A program made the position numbers and the translations under genes. From positions 1 to 53,147 of the forward strand of contig JAJRSX010000079.1 in the NCBI GenBank assembly GCA_024278555.1: DNA of 53,147 nt, written 5' to 3'. Each line of letters opens with the position of its first letter. Position 1 is the stretch's first letter. The notes beneath the pieces were generated by a model, which worked only from the letters and a program-made list of their open reading frames with translations, made no database searches and was not told the DNA's origin. Shown piece by piece: positions 43,897 to 53,147 of the stretch. Origin of the DNA: a bacterium (GTDB lineage: Bacteria; CG2-30-53-67; CG2-30-70-394).

Positions 43897-45025
43897 TGCT
43901 TTCCTGCACCCGGATCGGCTCCTTGATCTTCAGGAGGCGTGCCTGGTTGTGGAGCCGGGCGATGACCGCGGCGGTGATCCGGTGGCCGGGGGCGAAGAGG
44001 AGGCGGCCATCGTCGGTCTCGATCGGGGAGAGGAGGGTCTGGCCGGGAGAGAGGCCCATCACCCCCACCTCGGACACCTTGGTTGTTTGGCCATCGGCCG
44101 ACGATTGGGCCGCCACCACTACCCGCGGGTCGAAGCGCCCAGACTGCTCTGCCAGCCGTTGCACCGCGTCCGCCCGCTCGACTCCACGACCGGTGAGGTC
44201 GGTGACCGCGGTCGCCACCTGCAAGATGCGCGCGGCGATCGGGATCTCCTCGCCGGCGACGTCGTCGCGTGGGAAGCCGGACCCCTCGAACCGCTTATTC
44301 TGATACAGGATCGCCTCCGCCACGCCGCCGAGGCGCGGGATATTGGAGAGCATCCGGTGGGCCGCCTCCGGCAGCCGCTCCACCATCTCCGCCTCCTCAT
44401 CCGAGAGGGCAGCCCCGCTGCGGACCTTGGCGAGGGTGTCGGGGGGCAGGGTGACGTTGGCGATGGGGGCGAGCATGGTCGCCACCTCCGCCTCCCACGC
44501 ATCGCCCACCCCGAGGGTCTTGGTCAGGTTCGCCGCCTCCTCGCGGGCCGCGAGTGACCGGTCGAAGGAGTCCGGGTCGACCATCGTGAGGATGTCGGCG
44601 ACGAGCTGGATGGCGCCGTTGAGGGTCTCCTCCAGGACCCGCCGCTCGGCGGTCTGCCGGCGGTGGAGCTCTAGGGCGGCGTCCAGAGCCTCGGTAAGGG
44701 TCTCCGGCGGGCACGGTTTGGTGAGAAAGCGAAAGACCTGGCCGCGGTTCACCGCCTCCTGCGCGGTCTCCTGGTCGGCATTGCCGGTGAGCATGAGGCG
44801 TACCGTCTCCGGGGAGCGACGACACACCTCGGCGAGCAGGGCCACGCCGTCCATCTCCGGCATCCGCTGGTCGGAGACAATCACCGCAAAGGGGCCGCTC
44901 TCCAGGAGCTGCAGCGCCTGCTCGCCGCCCAGGGCCGTCTTGATGCGAAACCGCTTGCGCAGGTGGCGCTGGAAGCCGGAGAGGATATTCGCCTCGTCAT
45001 CGACCAGGAGGATGCGTTCGCTCAT
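43889..45025 (-). CDS. Response regulator with degenerate HD-domain output
   Basis: ILLVDDEANILSGFQRHLRKRF...VIVSDQRMPEMDGVALL; QNKRFEGSGFP resembles HD-GYP remnants. Confidence 0.88.
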   Translation of the reverse strand: MSERILLVDDEANILSGFQRHLRKRFRIKTALGGEQALQLLESGPFAVIVSDQRMPEMDGVALLAEVCRRSPETVRLMLTGNADQETAQEAVNRGQVFRFLTKPCPPETLTEALDAALELHRRQTAERRVLEETLNGAIQLVADILTMVDPDSFDRSLAAREEAANLTKTLGVGDAWEAEVATMLAPIANVTLPPDTLAKVRSGAALSDEEAEMVERLPEAAHRMLSNIPRLGGVAEAILYQNKRFEGSGFPRDDVAGEEIPIAARILQVATAVTDLTGRGVERADAVQRLAEQSGRFDPRVVVAAQSSADGQTTKVSEVGVMGLSPGQTLLSPIETDDGRLLFAPGHRITAAVIARLHNQARLLKIKEPIRVQESTL

Positions 45026-46257
45026 GGGGTGGCAGCCTCCGCCTTCACCTCCGCTTCAGCGACGGTGGAGGACGCCTCGATCCGCTCCCGCCACGCCTCC
45101 AGTCGATCCGCGAGCCCCGCCTGCTCCAGGTACGCCTCATCTATCTCACCGGCATAGCGGGTCGGGTGGTCGGTCGGGGTCGCCCCCTCCAGGCAGTTGA
45201 CCACGTGGACCGCGGCCAGGGGGGTGAAGCCGTCCGACGGACATGCCTCCGGGCGGTGGTGGAAGGCGACCGCCTCGACAATCCCGTCGGGCAGCCCCCA
45301 GAGGCCGAGGAGGTAGGCGCCCACCTCGGCGTGGGTGGTACCGAAGACTTGGCGCTCGGCGGAGAGGAGATCGCGCTTGCCCCCGTAGACCATTCCCTCC
45401 ACCTCGGCGTATGGCGCTGGCAGGTTGACCCGCAGGATCATCTTACCCAGGTCGTGGAGCAGTCCGGCCATGAGTGCCTCCTCGCCGATCTGCTTCTCGC
45501 CGCTCTCCGCCAGGGCGATTTGTTTGGCCATCGTGCCCACCGCCAGGCTGTGGCTCCACAACGCCTCGATGGGGAAGTGGTTACCGGTCGCCTCCTTGAG
45601 CTCGGCGAAGACGTGGACCGACAGAACCAGGGCGGTGATCGTCTCCAGCCCGAGGAAGCTCACCGCCTCGCGGGCGTCCGAGACCTCGCGCCGGAGGCCG
45701 AAGAAGGCCGAGTTGACGAGCTGCAACACCTTCGCGGCCATCGCCGGCTCCTGGCCGATCACCTCACCCACGGCGGCGAGCGAGGCTTCGGGCTGTTGCA
45801 GGACCTCGACGATCTTCTGGTAGAGGGTGGGTAGGGAGGGGAGGGTGGTCAGCCCCGCGGCGAGCGCCTGGAGCTGTCCGTCGGCGAGCAGCTCGCGAAG
45901 GGCGAAGGCGCGCTTGAGGGTGGCGCGCAGGAGGTCCGGGTCGCACGGCTTGGTGAGGTACTGGTGGGTCGGTCCCACCGACTTCATCACCAGCTCCAGC
46001 TCCGAGTGGCCGGAGAGGATGATCCGCACCGTCTCCGGGTAGAGCTCCTTCATCCGCCCGAGGAGCTCGGCGCCGTCCATCCCCGGCATCCGCATGTCGG
46101 AGACGACCACGTCGAAGGGAATCTTCGTCAGCATGTCGAGGGCCTCCTCGCCGGACTCGGCAAAGGCCATCTCCCACTCCTTGCGCTGGGAGCGGAGCTG
46201 TCGCTTCAGTCCCGAGAGGATGTTCGGCTCGTCGTCAACGAAGAGGATGCGTTTCAT
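45022..46257 (-). CDS. Response regulator with HDOD output domain
   Basis: ILFVDDEPNILSGLKRQLRSQ; VVVSDMRMPGMDGAELL; LPSLPTLYQKIVEVLQQPEASLAAVGEVIGQEPAMAAKVLQLVNSAFFG. Confidence 0.93.
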   Translation of the reverse strand: MKRILFVDDEPNILSGLKRQLRSQRKEWEMAFAESGEEALDMLTKIPFDVVVSDMRMPGMDGAELLGRMKELYPETVRIILSGHSELELVMKSVGPTHQYLTKPCDPDLLRATLKRAFALRELLADGQLQALAAGLTTLPSLPTLYQKIVEVLQQPEASLAAVGEVIGQEPAMAAKVLQLVNSAFFGLRREVSDAREAVSFLGLETITALVLSVHVFAELKEATGNHFPIEALWSHSLAVGTMAKQIALAESGEKQIGEEALMAGLLHDLGKMILRVNLPAPYAEVEGMVYGGKRDLLSAERQVFGTTHAEVGAYLLGLWGLPDGIVEAVAFHHRPEACPSDGFTPLAAVHVVNCLEGATPTDHPTRYAGEIDEAYLEQAGLADRLEAWRERIEASSTVAEAEVKAEAATP

Positions 46258-46274
46258 GGCTCGCTTCGCTCTCC

Positions 46275-46483
46275 AGGGGTTAGGGAATAGGGATTAGGGG
46301 TGGTGCCGGCCTGCGGCCGGCGATGATCTTGGGCTCGCTTTGCTCGCGGGGGGTGGGTGGGGGGATGGTTGGCCGCTTGCGCGGCCAAATGGTTCATTCG
46401 GTTGGGTGGCTTCCATCGGCATCTCTGTCCAGCCCGGAGGGCTGACCTTCCCTAGCCCCTAGTCCCTAACCCCTATTCCCTGG
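46275..46483. repeat. Inverted-repeat element of 'TTAGGGAATAGGGATTAGGGG' type
   Basis: Left arm 46275-46300, imperfect right arm within about 46450-46483; interior related to the element at 3340. Confidence 0.75.
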
Positions 46484-48470
46484 GGGCCGAGCCCCCCCCC
46501 AGCGGCAGCCGGATCACGAACACCGTTCCCTTGCCCATCTCGGTCTCGAAGGTGAGGGTGCCGCCGTGCTTGTCCACCACCACCGAGTGGGAGATGGAGA
46601 GCCCCTGGCCGGTCCCCTTGCCCACCTCCTTGGTGGTGAAGAAGGGGTCGAAGACCCTGGCGCGGGCATGGTCGGGGATTCCACTGCCGGTGTCGCGGAT
46701 GCGGATCTCCACCCACGGGCCGTGTTGGCGGCTGGTAACGGTGATCTGCCCCTTGTCGCCCGAGTCGCCCACCACGTCGCGGATCGCGTGGGCGGCGTTG
46801 ACAATGATGTTGAGGAAGACCTGGTTGAGCTCCGCCGCCAGACACAGGACCGGCGGCAGGTTGGGGTCGAGGTCGGTGGTCAGCTCCGCCACGTATTTCC
46901 ACTCGTTGCGCGACACAGTGATCGTCGATTCGATCTGCTTGTTGAGGTCGGTGGGGTGCTTCTCTGCCTGGCTCGGGTGGGAGAACTCCTTCATTGCCGC
47001 GACGATGGTGTTGACCCGCTCGATCCCCTCCAGGGACTGGTGGATGGCGGTGGGGATCTCGTCGTTCAGGTAGTCGAGGTCGGCCTCCTCGATCGCCGCG
47101 TCGGTCGCGGCTACCACCTCCGGGGCGAGGGTGCCGGTGCGTGCAGCCTCCAAGAGGGTCTGGAACTGGGTGAGGAGGGTGGTGAGGTCGGTGAAGGCCT
47201 CCTCCAGGAAGCGGATGTTGTCGCCCACGTACTGGGTGGGGGTGTTGATCTCGTGGGCGATGCCGGCGGCGAGCTGGCCGATCGACTCCAGCTTCTGCGC
47301 CTGCGAGAGCTGGCTCTCCAGGTGGCGGCGGTCGGTGATGTCGGAGGCGAGGAGGAGGCACCCCTCGGCCCTGCCATCGCTGCCGGTCACCGGCGTGAGG
47401 GTGATGCCGAGCAGGCCGTCGCGGCCGTCGGGACGGACAAAGAAGACGTCGTCGAGGCGGAGGGGCTTCCCTTCGGTGACGCACGTAGCCACCGCCTCCT
47501 CCATCTTCATCATGTGCCAGAGGATGCGACACTTCTTGAAGGGGCGGCCGACTACCTGCTCTGCGGCGATCGCGAAGGTGTGCTCCGCGGCCGGGTTCCA
47601 CTGGCTGATCCGCCCGTCGTCGTCGACCCCGATGAGGATCGACGGGATGGTGGCCAGCAGCAGGGTGTTGGCGCGGTGGGCCCTGTGCAGGGCCTCCTCT
47701 GCCGCCTTCGCCTCGGTGATGTCGTTCTTCACCGCCAGGTAGTGGGTGGTGATCCCCGCCTCGTCGCACAGGGGTGAGATCGACACCTGCTCCCAGAAGA
47801 GGGTGCCGTCCTTTCTGCGATTGCACAGCTCGCCGCGCCACTCCTTGCCCGCGGTGATCGTCGACCAGAGATCCTCGTATACCTCTGGTGCCATGTTGCC
47901 CGACTTCAGTACCCGCGGGTTGCCGCCGAGCGCCTCGTCGGTGGTGTAGCCGGTCACCTCGGTGAACCGCTGGTTCACGTACTCGATGGTCCCTTCGGTG
48001 TCGGTGATCACCACCGACGCAGGCGACTGCTCCACCGCCTGGACGTATCGGTCGAGCTCCTCGCGGGTCTGGCGCGCCTCGGTGATGTCGGTGAGGAGCA
48101 CGGCAATGCTCCCTGCCGTCCCGTCGTTCACGATGGGGTGGCGGTTTACCTCGAAGAGACGATCTCCCGCCGGCGTCGGCCAGGTCTCGGCAAAGACCAC
48201 CGGGACCTGCTCGGCGAGGGCCATCCGGTCCCACTGCTCGGCCCCCTCCGCGAGCTCGGCGGGCAGAAGATCGGCGTCGGTGCGTCTCACCACCTCCTCG
48301 GGGGTGAGACCGAGGAGGGCGCAGAAGGCGGTGTTGGCGATCTGGTAGACGAGCCCCTCATCCTTGACCGCCATCGGCAGCGGTGACAGGTTGAGGAGGG
48401 CGTGGAGGAGGGTGCAGCCGCTGATGCTCGACTGGCGGCAGGTGGTTCGATGGGCTGTGGGATCGGCCAT
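46473..48470 (-). CDS. Multi-PAS sensor histidine kinase
   Basis: PAS motifs (VVITDTEGTIEYVNQRFTEVTGYTTDEALGGNPRVLKSG); GIAHEINTPTQYVGDNIRFL H-box; GTGQGLSISHSVV. Confidence 0.94.
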   Translation of the reverse strand: MADPTAHRTTCRQSSISGCTLLHALLNLSPLPMAVKDEGLVYQIANTAFCALLGLTPEEVVRRTDADLLPAELAEGAEQWDRMALAEQVPVVFAETWPTPAGDRLFEVNRHPIVNDGTAGSIAVLLTDITEARQTREELDRYVQAVEQSPASVVITDTEGTIEYVNQRFTEVTGYTTDEALGGNPRVLKSGNMAPEVYEDLWSTITAGKEWRGELCNRRKDGTLFWEQVSISPLCDEAGITTHYLAVKNDITEAKAAEEALHRAHRANTLLLATIPSILIGVDDDGRISQWNPAAEHTFAIAAEQVVGRPFKKCRILWHMMKMEEAVATCVTEGKPLRLDDVFFVRPDGRDGLLGITLTPVTGSDGRAEGCLLLASDITDRRHLESQLSQAQKLESIGQLAAGIAHEINTPTQYVGDNIRFLEEAFTDLTTLLTQFQTLLEAARTGTLAPEVVAATDAAIEEADLDYLNDEIPTAIHQSLEGIERVNTIVAAMKEFSHPSQAEKHPTDLNKQIESTITVSRNEWKYVAELTTDLDPNLPPVLCLAAELNQVFLNIIVNAAHAIRDVVGDSGDKGQITVTSRQHGPWVEIRIRDTGSGIPDHARARVFDPFFTTKEVGKGTGQGLSISHSVVVDKHGGTLTFETEMGKGTVFVIRLPLGGGSAPRE

Positions 48471-49078
48471 TACGATTTCCTGACGGGAACCGCCCCCGGC
48501 GCCCGGCGGTCCACCGCCCCTACCGGCCACTGCTCGGCGAAGGTGTCGACGGTGAAGGTGGCGATCTCCGTCCCCGGCCGCCGCCAGAAGGCGGCGCCGA
48601 GGCCGCACCGTTCGCACGCCCGATCGAGGATCCCGGGGAGGGTGGAGACGGCCGTGGTGAGGGCCGGCGGCGGCAGGACCAGGCGGCGGTCGTCGTCTTC
48701 GATGACCACCCCGTGGTGGCCGGGGACCACCGCCGCCTCAACGCTCCCGGCGGAGAGGGGGATCGGTTTCGAGGCGATGGAGATCTCCAGGGTGTGGTGG
48801 GCCACCGTCTTGGCGGTGACCGGCTGCCCCTGCGGGTGGCGGCCGAGGAGGATGGCGGCGTTTACCGCCGCCTCCACCACGGTTGGCGGGTCGTAGAGGA
48901 CCCCCATGGCGCCCCGGTGGGCGTGGTCCGGGTAGGTGTAGAGGCTCACCCACATGGCACGGCGGATCTCCATGCCGTCGGGCGGTTCCGGCGGCGTGCA
49001 CTCGATATTATCCTCGACCCACAGGGTGAGGGCGGCGCGTGCCAGTCTGAGCAGGTAGGACCCGTCGTCGATCTCCAT
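48470..49078 (-). CDS. AMMECR1-domain protein (AmmeMemoRadiSam protein A-like)
   Basis: YLLRLARAALTLWVED; HHGVVIEDDDRRLVLPP; TLPGILDRACERCGLGAAFWRRPGTEIATFTVDTFAE. Confidence 0.75.
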   Translation of the reverse strand: MEIDDGSYLLRLARAALTLWVEDNIECTPPEPPDGMEIRRAMWVSLYTYPDHAHRGAMGVLYDPPTVVEAAVNAAILLGRHPQGQPVTAKTVAHHTLEISIASKPIPLSAGSVEAAVVPGHHGVVIEDDDRRLVLPPPALTTAVSTLPGILDRACERCGLGAAFWRRPGTEIATFTVDTFAEQWPVGAVDRRAPGAVPVRKS

Positions 49079-49158
49079 GACTCCTCTCTTCGTCGAAAGG
49101 CGCGGGTGGCAGTAGAGAGGCAGACAGCACCAGCCGCCCACCCCGTTCACCGGCCCAG

Positions 49159-49181
49159 AAAAAGGGGCCAGGACCCTTTTT
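49159..49181. terminator. Bidirectional terminator-like hairpin
   Basis: AAAAAGGGGCCAGGACCCTTTTT. Confidence 0.6.
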
Positions 49182-49210
49182 ATCGCTCGTCGGAAGGGTA
49201 TGTAGCCGTT

Positions 49211-49240
49211 GCTGACCGCTGACCGCTGACCGCTGACCGC
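49211..49240. repeat. Tandem 7-bp repeat (GCTGACC)x4
   Basis: GCTGACCGCTGACCGCTGACCGCTGACCGC. Confidence 0.9.
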
Positions 49241-49279
49241 CTACTTCCTACTTCGCGCGTGCGGGTACACTCCGGCGCC

Positions 49280-50338
49280 ATGATCGACACCCTCCTCGTG
49301 GACTGGTCCGGGACCCTCGCCGACGACCTCGGCGCGACCCTCACCGCTACTAACGCGGTCTTTGCCGCCTACGGCGAGCCGCCCCTGGACCGCCCCACCT
49401 TCCAGCGCGAATTCGAGCTCCCCTTCATGCGCTTTTACGGCCGCTTTCTGCCGGGCCGTTCGCGCGAGGAGGTGGACGCGTGCTTCTTCGCCGCCTACGA
49501 GCCCTTGCGCCACCAGGTCCCGCTTCTACCGGCGGCGCGGGCGCTGCTCTCCTTCGCCCACGACACCGGTATTCGAGTCCACCTCTTCTCCACCATGCGG
49601 CCGGACCTGCTGGAGGCGGAGGTGGAGCGTCTCGAACTCGCGGAGCTGGTAGACGGCGTCCACGGCGGCGTCGGCGACAAGCGGCAGGCGATGGCGCCGC
49701 TCTTGGCGGAGCTCGATGCCCGCCCCGACGCCACCGTGTTCGTCGGCGACATGGTCCACGACGTGGAGGCGGCACGGGCGGCCGGGGTGCGGGCGGCGGC
49801 GGTGGCCACCGGCTACACCGGCCGCGCCGCCCTCGCCGACGCCCACCCCGACTACCTCTTCGATGACCTCGGCGAGGTGGTGGCCCTCCTGGCCCGCGAC
49901 GGCGGGGTCGAGCGGCTGGCCATGCCGATCGCCACGGTGGGGGGGCTCATCGTCCACGACGACGGCGAGCTCCTCCTGATCCGTACCGCCAAGTGGTCGG
50001 GAAAGTGGGGGACGCCAGGGGGCAAGATCGACTACGGGGAGACCATGGAGCAGGCCTTCCTGCGCGAGGTGGCGGAGGAGACCGGCCTGGTGCTCACCGA
50101 CCCTGAGATCCTCCTGGTGCAGGAGGCGGTCTTCTCCCCCGAGTTCCACACCAAGAAGCACTTCCTCCTGGTGAACCTGCGCGGGAGCGCCCACACCAAG
50201 GCGGTGCGCCTCAACTACGAGGCCCAGGACTACGCCTGGGTCACCCCGGAGGCGGCCCTGGCCATGGAGCTCAACGAGCCGACCCGGGTGCTCATCGAGG
50301 CGGTTTTCGTCGGCGACGAAAACCGAGCTGAAAGGTGA
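49280..50338 (+). CDS. HAD-superfamily phosphatase fused to NUDIX hydrolase
   Basis: TLLVDWSGTLADD, VFVGDMVHDVEAARAAG (HAD); GTPGGKIDYGETMEQAFLREVAEETGL (NUDIX box). Confidence 0.92.
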   Translation: MIDTLLVDWSGTLADDLGATLTATNAVFAAYGEPPLDRPTFQREFELPFMRFYGRFLPGRSREEVDACFFAAYEPLRHQVPLLPAARALLSFAHDTGIRVHLFSTMRPDLLEAEVERLELAELVDGVHGGVGDKRQAMAPLLAELDARPDATVFVGDMVHDVEAARAAGVRAAAVATGYTGRAALADAHPDYLFDDLGEVVALLARDGGVERLAMPIATVGGLIVHDDGELLLIRTAKWSGKWGTPGGKIDYGETMEQAFLREVAEETGLVLTDPEILLVQEAVFSPEFHTKKHFLLVNLRGSAHTKAVRLNYEAQDYAWVTPEAALAMELNEPTRVLIEAVFVGDENRAER

Positions 50339-50344
50339 TTTGTG

Positions 50345-50713
50345 ATGGCTGACAAGATCCAGATTCACGACCTCGCCGTCGACTGCGTCATGGGGATCCA
50401 CCCGTGGGAGCGGCAGCACGCCCAACGCCTCTTCATGGACGTGGAGATGGCGTTCGACGTGCGCCCCGCGGCGGCCGACGACGACTTCACCAAGACCGTC
50501 GACTACGACGCTGCCTCGCAGGGGGTCGAACGGATCGCGGTGGAGTGGCGGTTCCGGCTCATCGAGACCCTCGCCGAGCGGGTTGCCGCGTGGCTCCTGG
50601 AGACCACCCCGATCGATGCGGTCACCGTGCGGGTGCGCAAGCCGCAGGCGTTGAACAGGGCGGCGTGGGCGGGGGTGGAGATCCACCGCCGGCGCGGCGA
50701 GGGCGGAGGGTGA
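50345..50713 (+). CDS. folB: Dihydroneopterin aldolase
   Basis: IQIHDLAVDCVMGIHPWERQHAQRLFMDVEM; VDYDAASQGVE; VRVRKPQAL. Confidence 0.88.
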   Translation: MADKIQIHDLAVDCVMGIHPWERQHAQRLFMDVEMAFDVRPAAADDDFTKTVDYDAASQGVERIAVEWRFRLIETLAERVAAWLLETTPIDAVTVRVRKPQALNRAAWAGVEIHRRRGEGGG

Positions 50714-51432
50714 GGCGGGTCGCTCTGGTCACCGGCGCGGCCCGCCGCCTCGGCGCGGCCATCGCCCGCCACCTCGGGGGTGCGGGCTACGCCACCGTCG
50801 TCCACTACCGCGAATCGCGGGAGGCGGCGGAGGCGGTGGCGGGGGCGATCCGCGCCGCCGGCTCCGAGGCGTGGTGTATGGCCGCCGACCTCACCGTCGA
50901 GGCTGAGGTGGCCGCCCTGTTCGAGGAGGTGGCGACGGTAGCGGGCCGGCTGGATGTGGTGGTGAACAACGTCGGCACCTACCAGGTGAAGCCGGTGGAC
51001 GAGCTCACCCCGGCGGACTGGCGCTACGTGGTCGACGGCAACCTCACCGCCACCTTCCACTGCTGCCACTTCGCCCTGCCGCACCTGCGGGCCAGCGCCC
51101 CGGGCGGCCGGATCATCAACCTCGGCTACGCCTCCTGCGGCCGCATGGTCGCCCGACCCCGTGCCGCCCACTACCAGCTCGCCAAGACCGGGGTGCTGCT
51201 CTATACCCAGGCCCTGGCCAAGGCGGTTGCGGCCGACGGGATCACCGCCAACTGCCTCTCTCCCGGCCACCTGGAAAACTCGGTGGACCTCCCGGAGGAC
51301 CCCGCCGCCATCCCCGCCGGCCGCCCGGCCGCCGAGGTGGACGTGCTCGCCGCCCTCGACTACCTGCTCTCCGACGGCGCCGCCTACGTCACCGGCCAGA
51401 ACCTGGAGGTCGCCGGCGGGTTCAACCTGTGA
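50710..51432 (+). CDS. SDR oxidoreductase (FolM/pteridine reductase- or FabG-like)
   Basis: VALVTGAARRLGAAIARHLGGAGYATVVHYRESREAAEAV; HYQLAKTGV; GTG start overlapping the folB stop. Confidence 0.85.
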   Translation: MRRVALVTGAARRLGAAIARHLGGAGYATVVHYRESREAAEAVAGAIRAAGSEAWCMAADLTVEAEVAALFEEVATVAGRLDVVVNNVGTYQVKPVDELTPADWRYVVDGNLTATFHCCHFALPHLRASAPGGRIINLGYASCGRMVARPRAAHYQLAKTGVLLYTQALAKAVAADGITANCLSPGHLENSVDLPEDPAAIPAGRPAAEVDVLAALDYLLSDGAAYVTGQNLEVAGGFNL

Positions 51433-51483
51433 TGTTGGGCGGCGACCGTACCGGGCTACGGGACCCGACGCCGAACCTCGACG

Positions 51484-51999
51484 TTAGTGGTGGTGCTCTC
51501 CCGCCGGGGGCGTGGCGAGGGCGGGGAACCGCTGGGTGGCATACCGGGTGTGGCAGCCCACACACCCCTCCATGAGCCGCTGGAGGTAGAAGGTGACCAC
51601 CTCTCCGTTACCCGCCTCCGCGGCGTGGGCCAGCATGCCCGCGGTGTGGTGAAAGGCGCCGTCCATCTCCCGGAACCGTGGCGGCAGAGTGCGGTGCAGC
51701 TCGTGTCGCTGCCGCGGGGAGAGCCGCTGCTTCATGATGAAGCTGTCACGGATCTCCCGGCCCGTCGCGGCGACCTCCTCCCACTTGCCCGATGCGATCG
51801 CCGGGATGAGCCCCTTCATCCCGGCCTCGATGGCGCGCATCTCCTGCCTGAGGATCTTCGCCACGCCGGGGGAGAGGCGGAGCTCTGTCGCCGCCGGTGA
51901 GGAGCCGGAGTGCTCGTGCTCGCCCGCCGCGCTGTCTGCCGGCGCGAGGGCAAATGCCAGGATCCAGAGAGAACAGAGCATCGAGAGAGCTGTCTGCAT
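51484..51999 (-). CDS. Exported cytochrome c-like protein (single CxxCH)
   Basis: Signal peptide; C-terminal LMEGCVGCHTRYATQRFP. Confidence 0.75.
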   Translation of the reverse strand: MQTALSMLCSLWILAFALAPADSAAGEHEHSGSSPAATELRLSPGVAKILRQEMRAIEAGMKGLIPAIASGKWEEVAATGREIRDSFIMKQRLSPRQRHELHRTLPPRFREMDGAFHHTAGMLAHAAEAGNGEVVTFYLQRLMEGCVGCHTRYATQRFPALATPPAGEHHH

Positions 52000-52045
52000 C
52001 GAAGTCGCCTTTGCATCGGGGAGGGTGATCGGTGGCCGATTCCGA

Positions 52046-53147
52046 TTACACCGCCTGCAGCGGCGCGCGGCTGGCGAGCATCCGTTTGACGCCGACGGTG
52101 GGGAAGCGGACCGAGACCTTGAGCTCGCCGCCGTCGCCCTCGCGGGCGACGACCTTGCCGTCGCCCCAGCGGGGGTGGGTGACGTGGGCCCCGAGGGGGA
52201 AGGGGTCGTTCACCGGCGCCGCCCGCATGGCGGCGACGGGGGTGCGGCGGGGTAGCGGGGCGGCCATTCGCGGCGGCGCCGGGGGCGTGTCGATCTCCAG
52301 GAGCGACTCGGGGATCTCGTCGAGGAAGCGCGACGGGTTGTTGTACTGGACCGTCCCTTGGAGGTGGCGGCGGGTGGCCAGGGTCAGGTAGAGGCGCTCC
52401 TTCGCCCGGGTGATGCCGACGTAGGCCAGCCGCCGCTCCTCCTCGACCTCCTCCTCCGATCCTTGCGACATCTTGTGCGGGAAGAGCCCCTCTTCCAGGC
52501 CGGTGATGAAGACCACCGGGAACTCCAGCCCCTTGGCGGCGTGCAGGGTCATCAGGGTGACCACCTCCCGCCCGTCGGCCGCCTCGTCGAGGTCGGTGAC
52601 CAGGGAGATCTGCTCCAGGTAGGCGGCGAGGTCGATCTCCGGGTCGTTGGCCACCGCGCGGGTGATGGCGGTGGCGAGCTCCTGGACGTTCTCCACCCGG
52701 CTCACCGACTCGGTGGTCCCCTCGCGGGCAAGGTGGGCGACCAGGCCGGTCTCCGCGAGGAGCGCGTCGAAGAGGGCGGGCAGGGGGAGGTCGGCCACCG
52801 AGCGCAGCCTGGCCCACAGCTCGGTGAGGCGGGCGAGGGCGTTGCGCGTCCGGCCCGGGAGGGTGGCGTCGTCGAGGCAGTGGCCCACCGCCCGGTAGAG
52901 GGAGCACGAGCGGCGCACCGCCGTCTGTCGTAGCCGGGCGAGGAGGTTGGCGCCGATGCCGCGCGGCGGCAGGTTGATGATCCGCTCGAAGGAGACGTCG
53001 TCGTCCGGGTTCACCAGGACCCGCAGGTAGGCGAGGCAGTCTTTGATCTCCTTGCGCTCGTAGAACCGCTGGCCGCCGTAGACCGCGTAGGTGAGGTTGT
53101 GGGCGCGCAGGGTCGCCTCCAGGACCCGGCTCTGGGCGTGGGTGCGG
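52046..53147 (-). CDS. UvrD/PcrA-type DNA helicase, C-terminal part (extends past window edge)
   Basis: YAVYGGQRFYERKEIKDCLAYLRVLVNPDDDVSFERIINLPPRGIG; VTLMTLHAAKGLEFPVVFITGLEEGLFPH; EEERRLAYVGITRAKERL. Confidence 0.95.
   Translation of the reverse strand, partial: RTHAQSRVLEATLRAHNLTYAVYGGQRFYERKEIKDCLAYLRVLVNPDDDVSFERIINLPPRGIGANLLARLRQTAVRRSCSLYRAVGHCLDDATLPGRTRNALARLTELWARLRSVADLPLPALFDALLAETGLVAHLAREGTTESVSRVENVQELATAITRAVANDPEIDLAAYLEQISLVTDLDEAADGREVVTLMTLHAAKGLEFPVVFITGLEEGLFPHKMSQGSEEEVEEERRLAYVGITRAKERLYLTLATRRHLQGTVQYNNPSRFLDEIPESLLEIDTPPAPPRMAAPLPRRTPVAAMRAAPVNDPFPLGAHVTHPRWGDGKVVAREGDGGELKVSVRFPTVGVKRMLASRAPLQAV

Noticed and set aside
1-53147. CRISPR array
   Set aside because: No regularly spaced direct repeats with unique spacers and no cas genes; the repeats seen are inverted-repeat or REP types.

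Overview
High-GC (probably proteobacterial/deltaproteobacterial-type) chromosomal window. Backbone: amidohydrolase, ABC permease, PEP-CTERM proteins, two-domain ThyX, SelA, rnpB (RNase P RNA, minus strand), RecG, RpmB, PabB-like, tRNA-Ala(CGC), a regulatory PTS/RpoN/Lpt block (PtsI, HPr, EIIA-Man, RapZ, HprK, PtsN, HPF, RpoN, LptB, LptA, LptC), a two-component cluster, a HAD-NUDIX fusion, FolB and a UvrD/PcrA helicase cut by the right edge. Between about 19.9 and 29.9 kb lies a metal/metalloid accessory island: MerR, MerT, MerP (no merA), CopZ-like metallochaperone, two ArsR, a second MerR, thioredoxin-like protein, TVP38-rhodanese fusion, DsrE, and an ArsM-like methyltransferase. It also holds many truncated gene fragments and four near-identical MerR-type promoters. 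The strongest observation is that the ArsM-like methyltransferase ORF (27963) is interrupted by an in-frame UGA at the position where I recall relatives having the conserved Cys of 'W-S-x-C-I-G-G-A'. The reading frame continues 49 more family-like codons. Immediately downstream is a 14-position stem with a GGUCG apical loop that fits a bacterial SECIS element, and selA is in the same window. I read this as a candidate selenocysteine-containing arsenic methyltransferase. Intergenic regions carry several families of long inverted-repeat elements and REP-like sequences. All calls are from reading the sequence; no searches were run.
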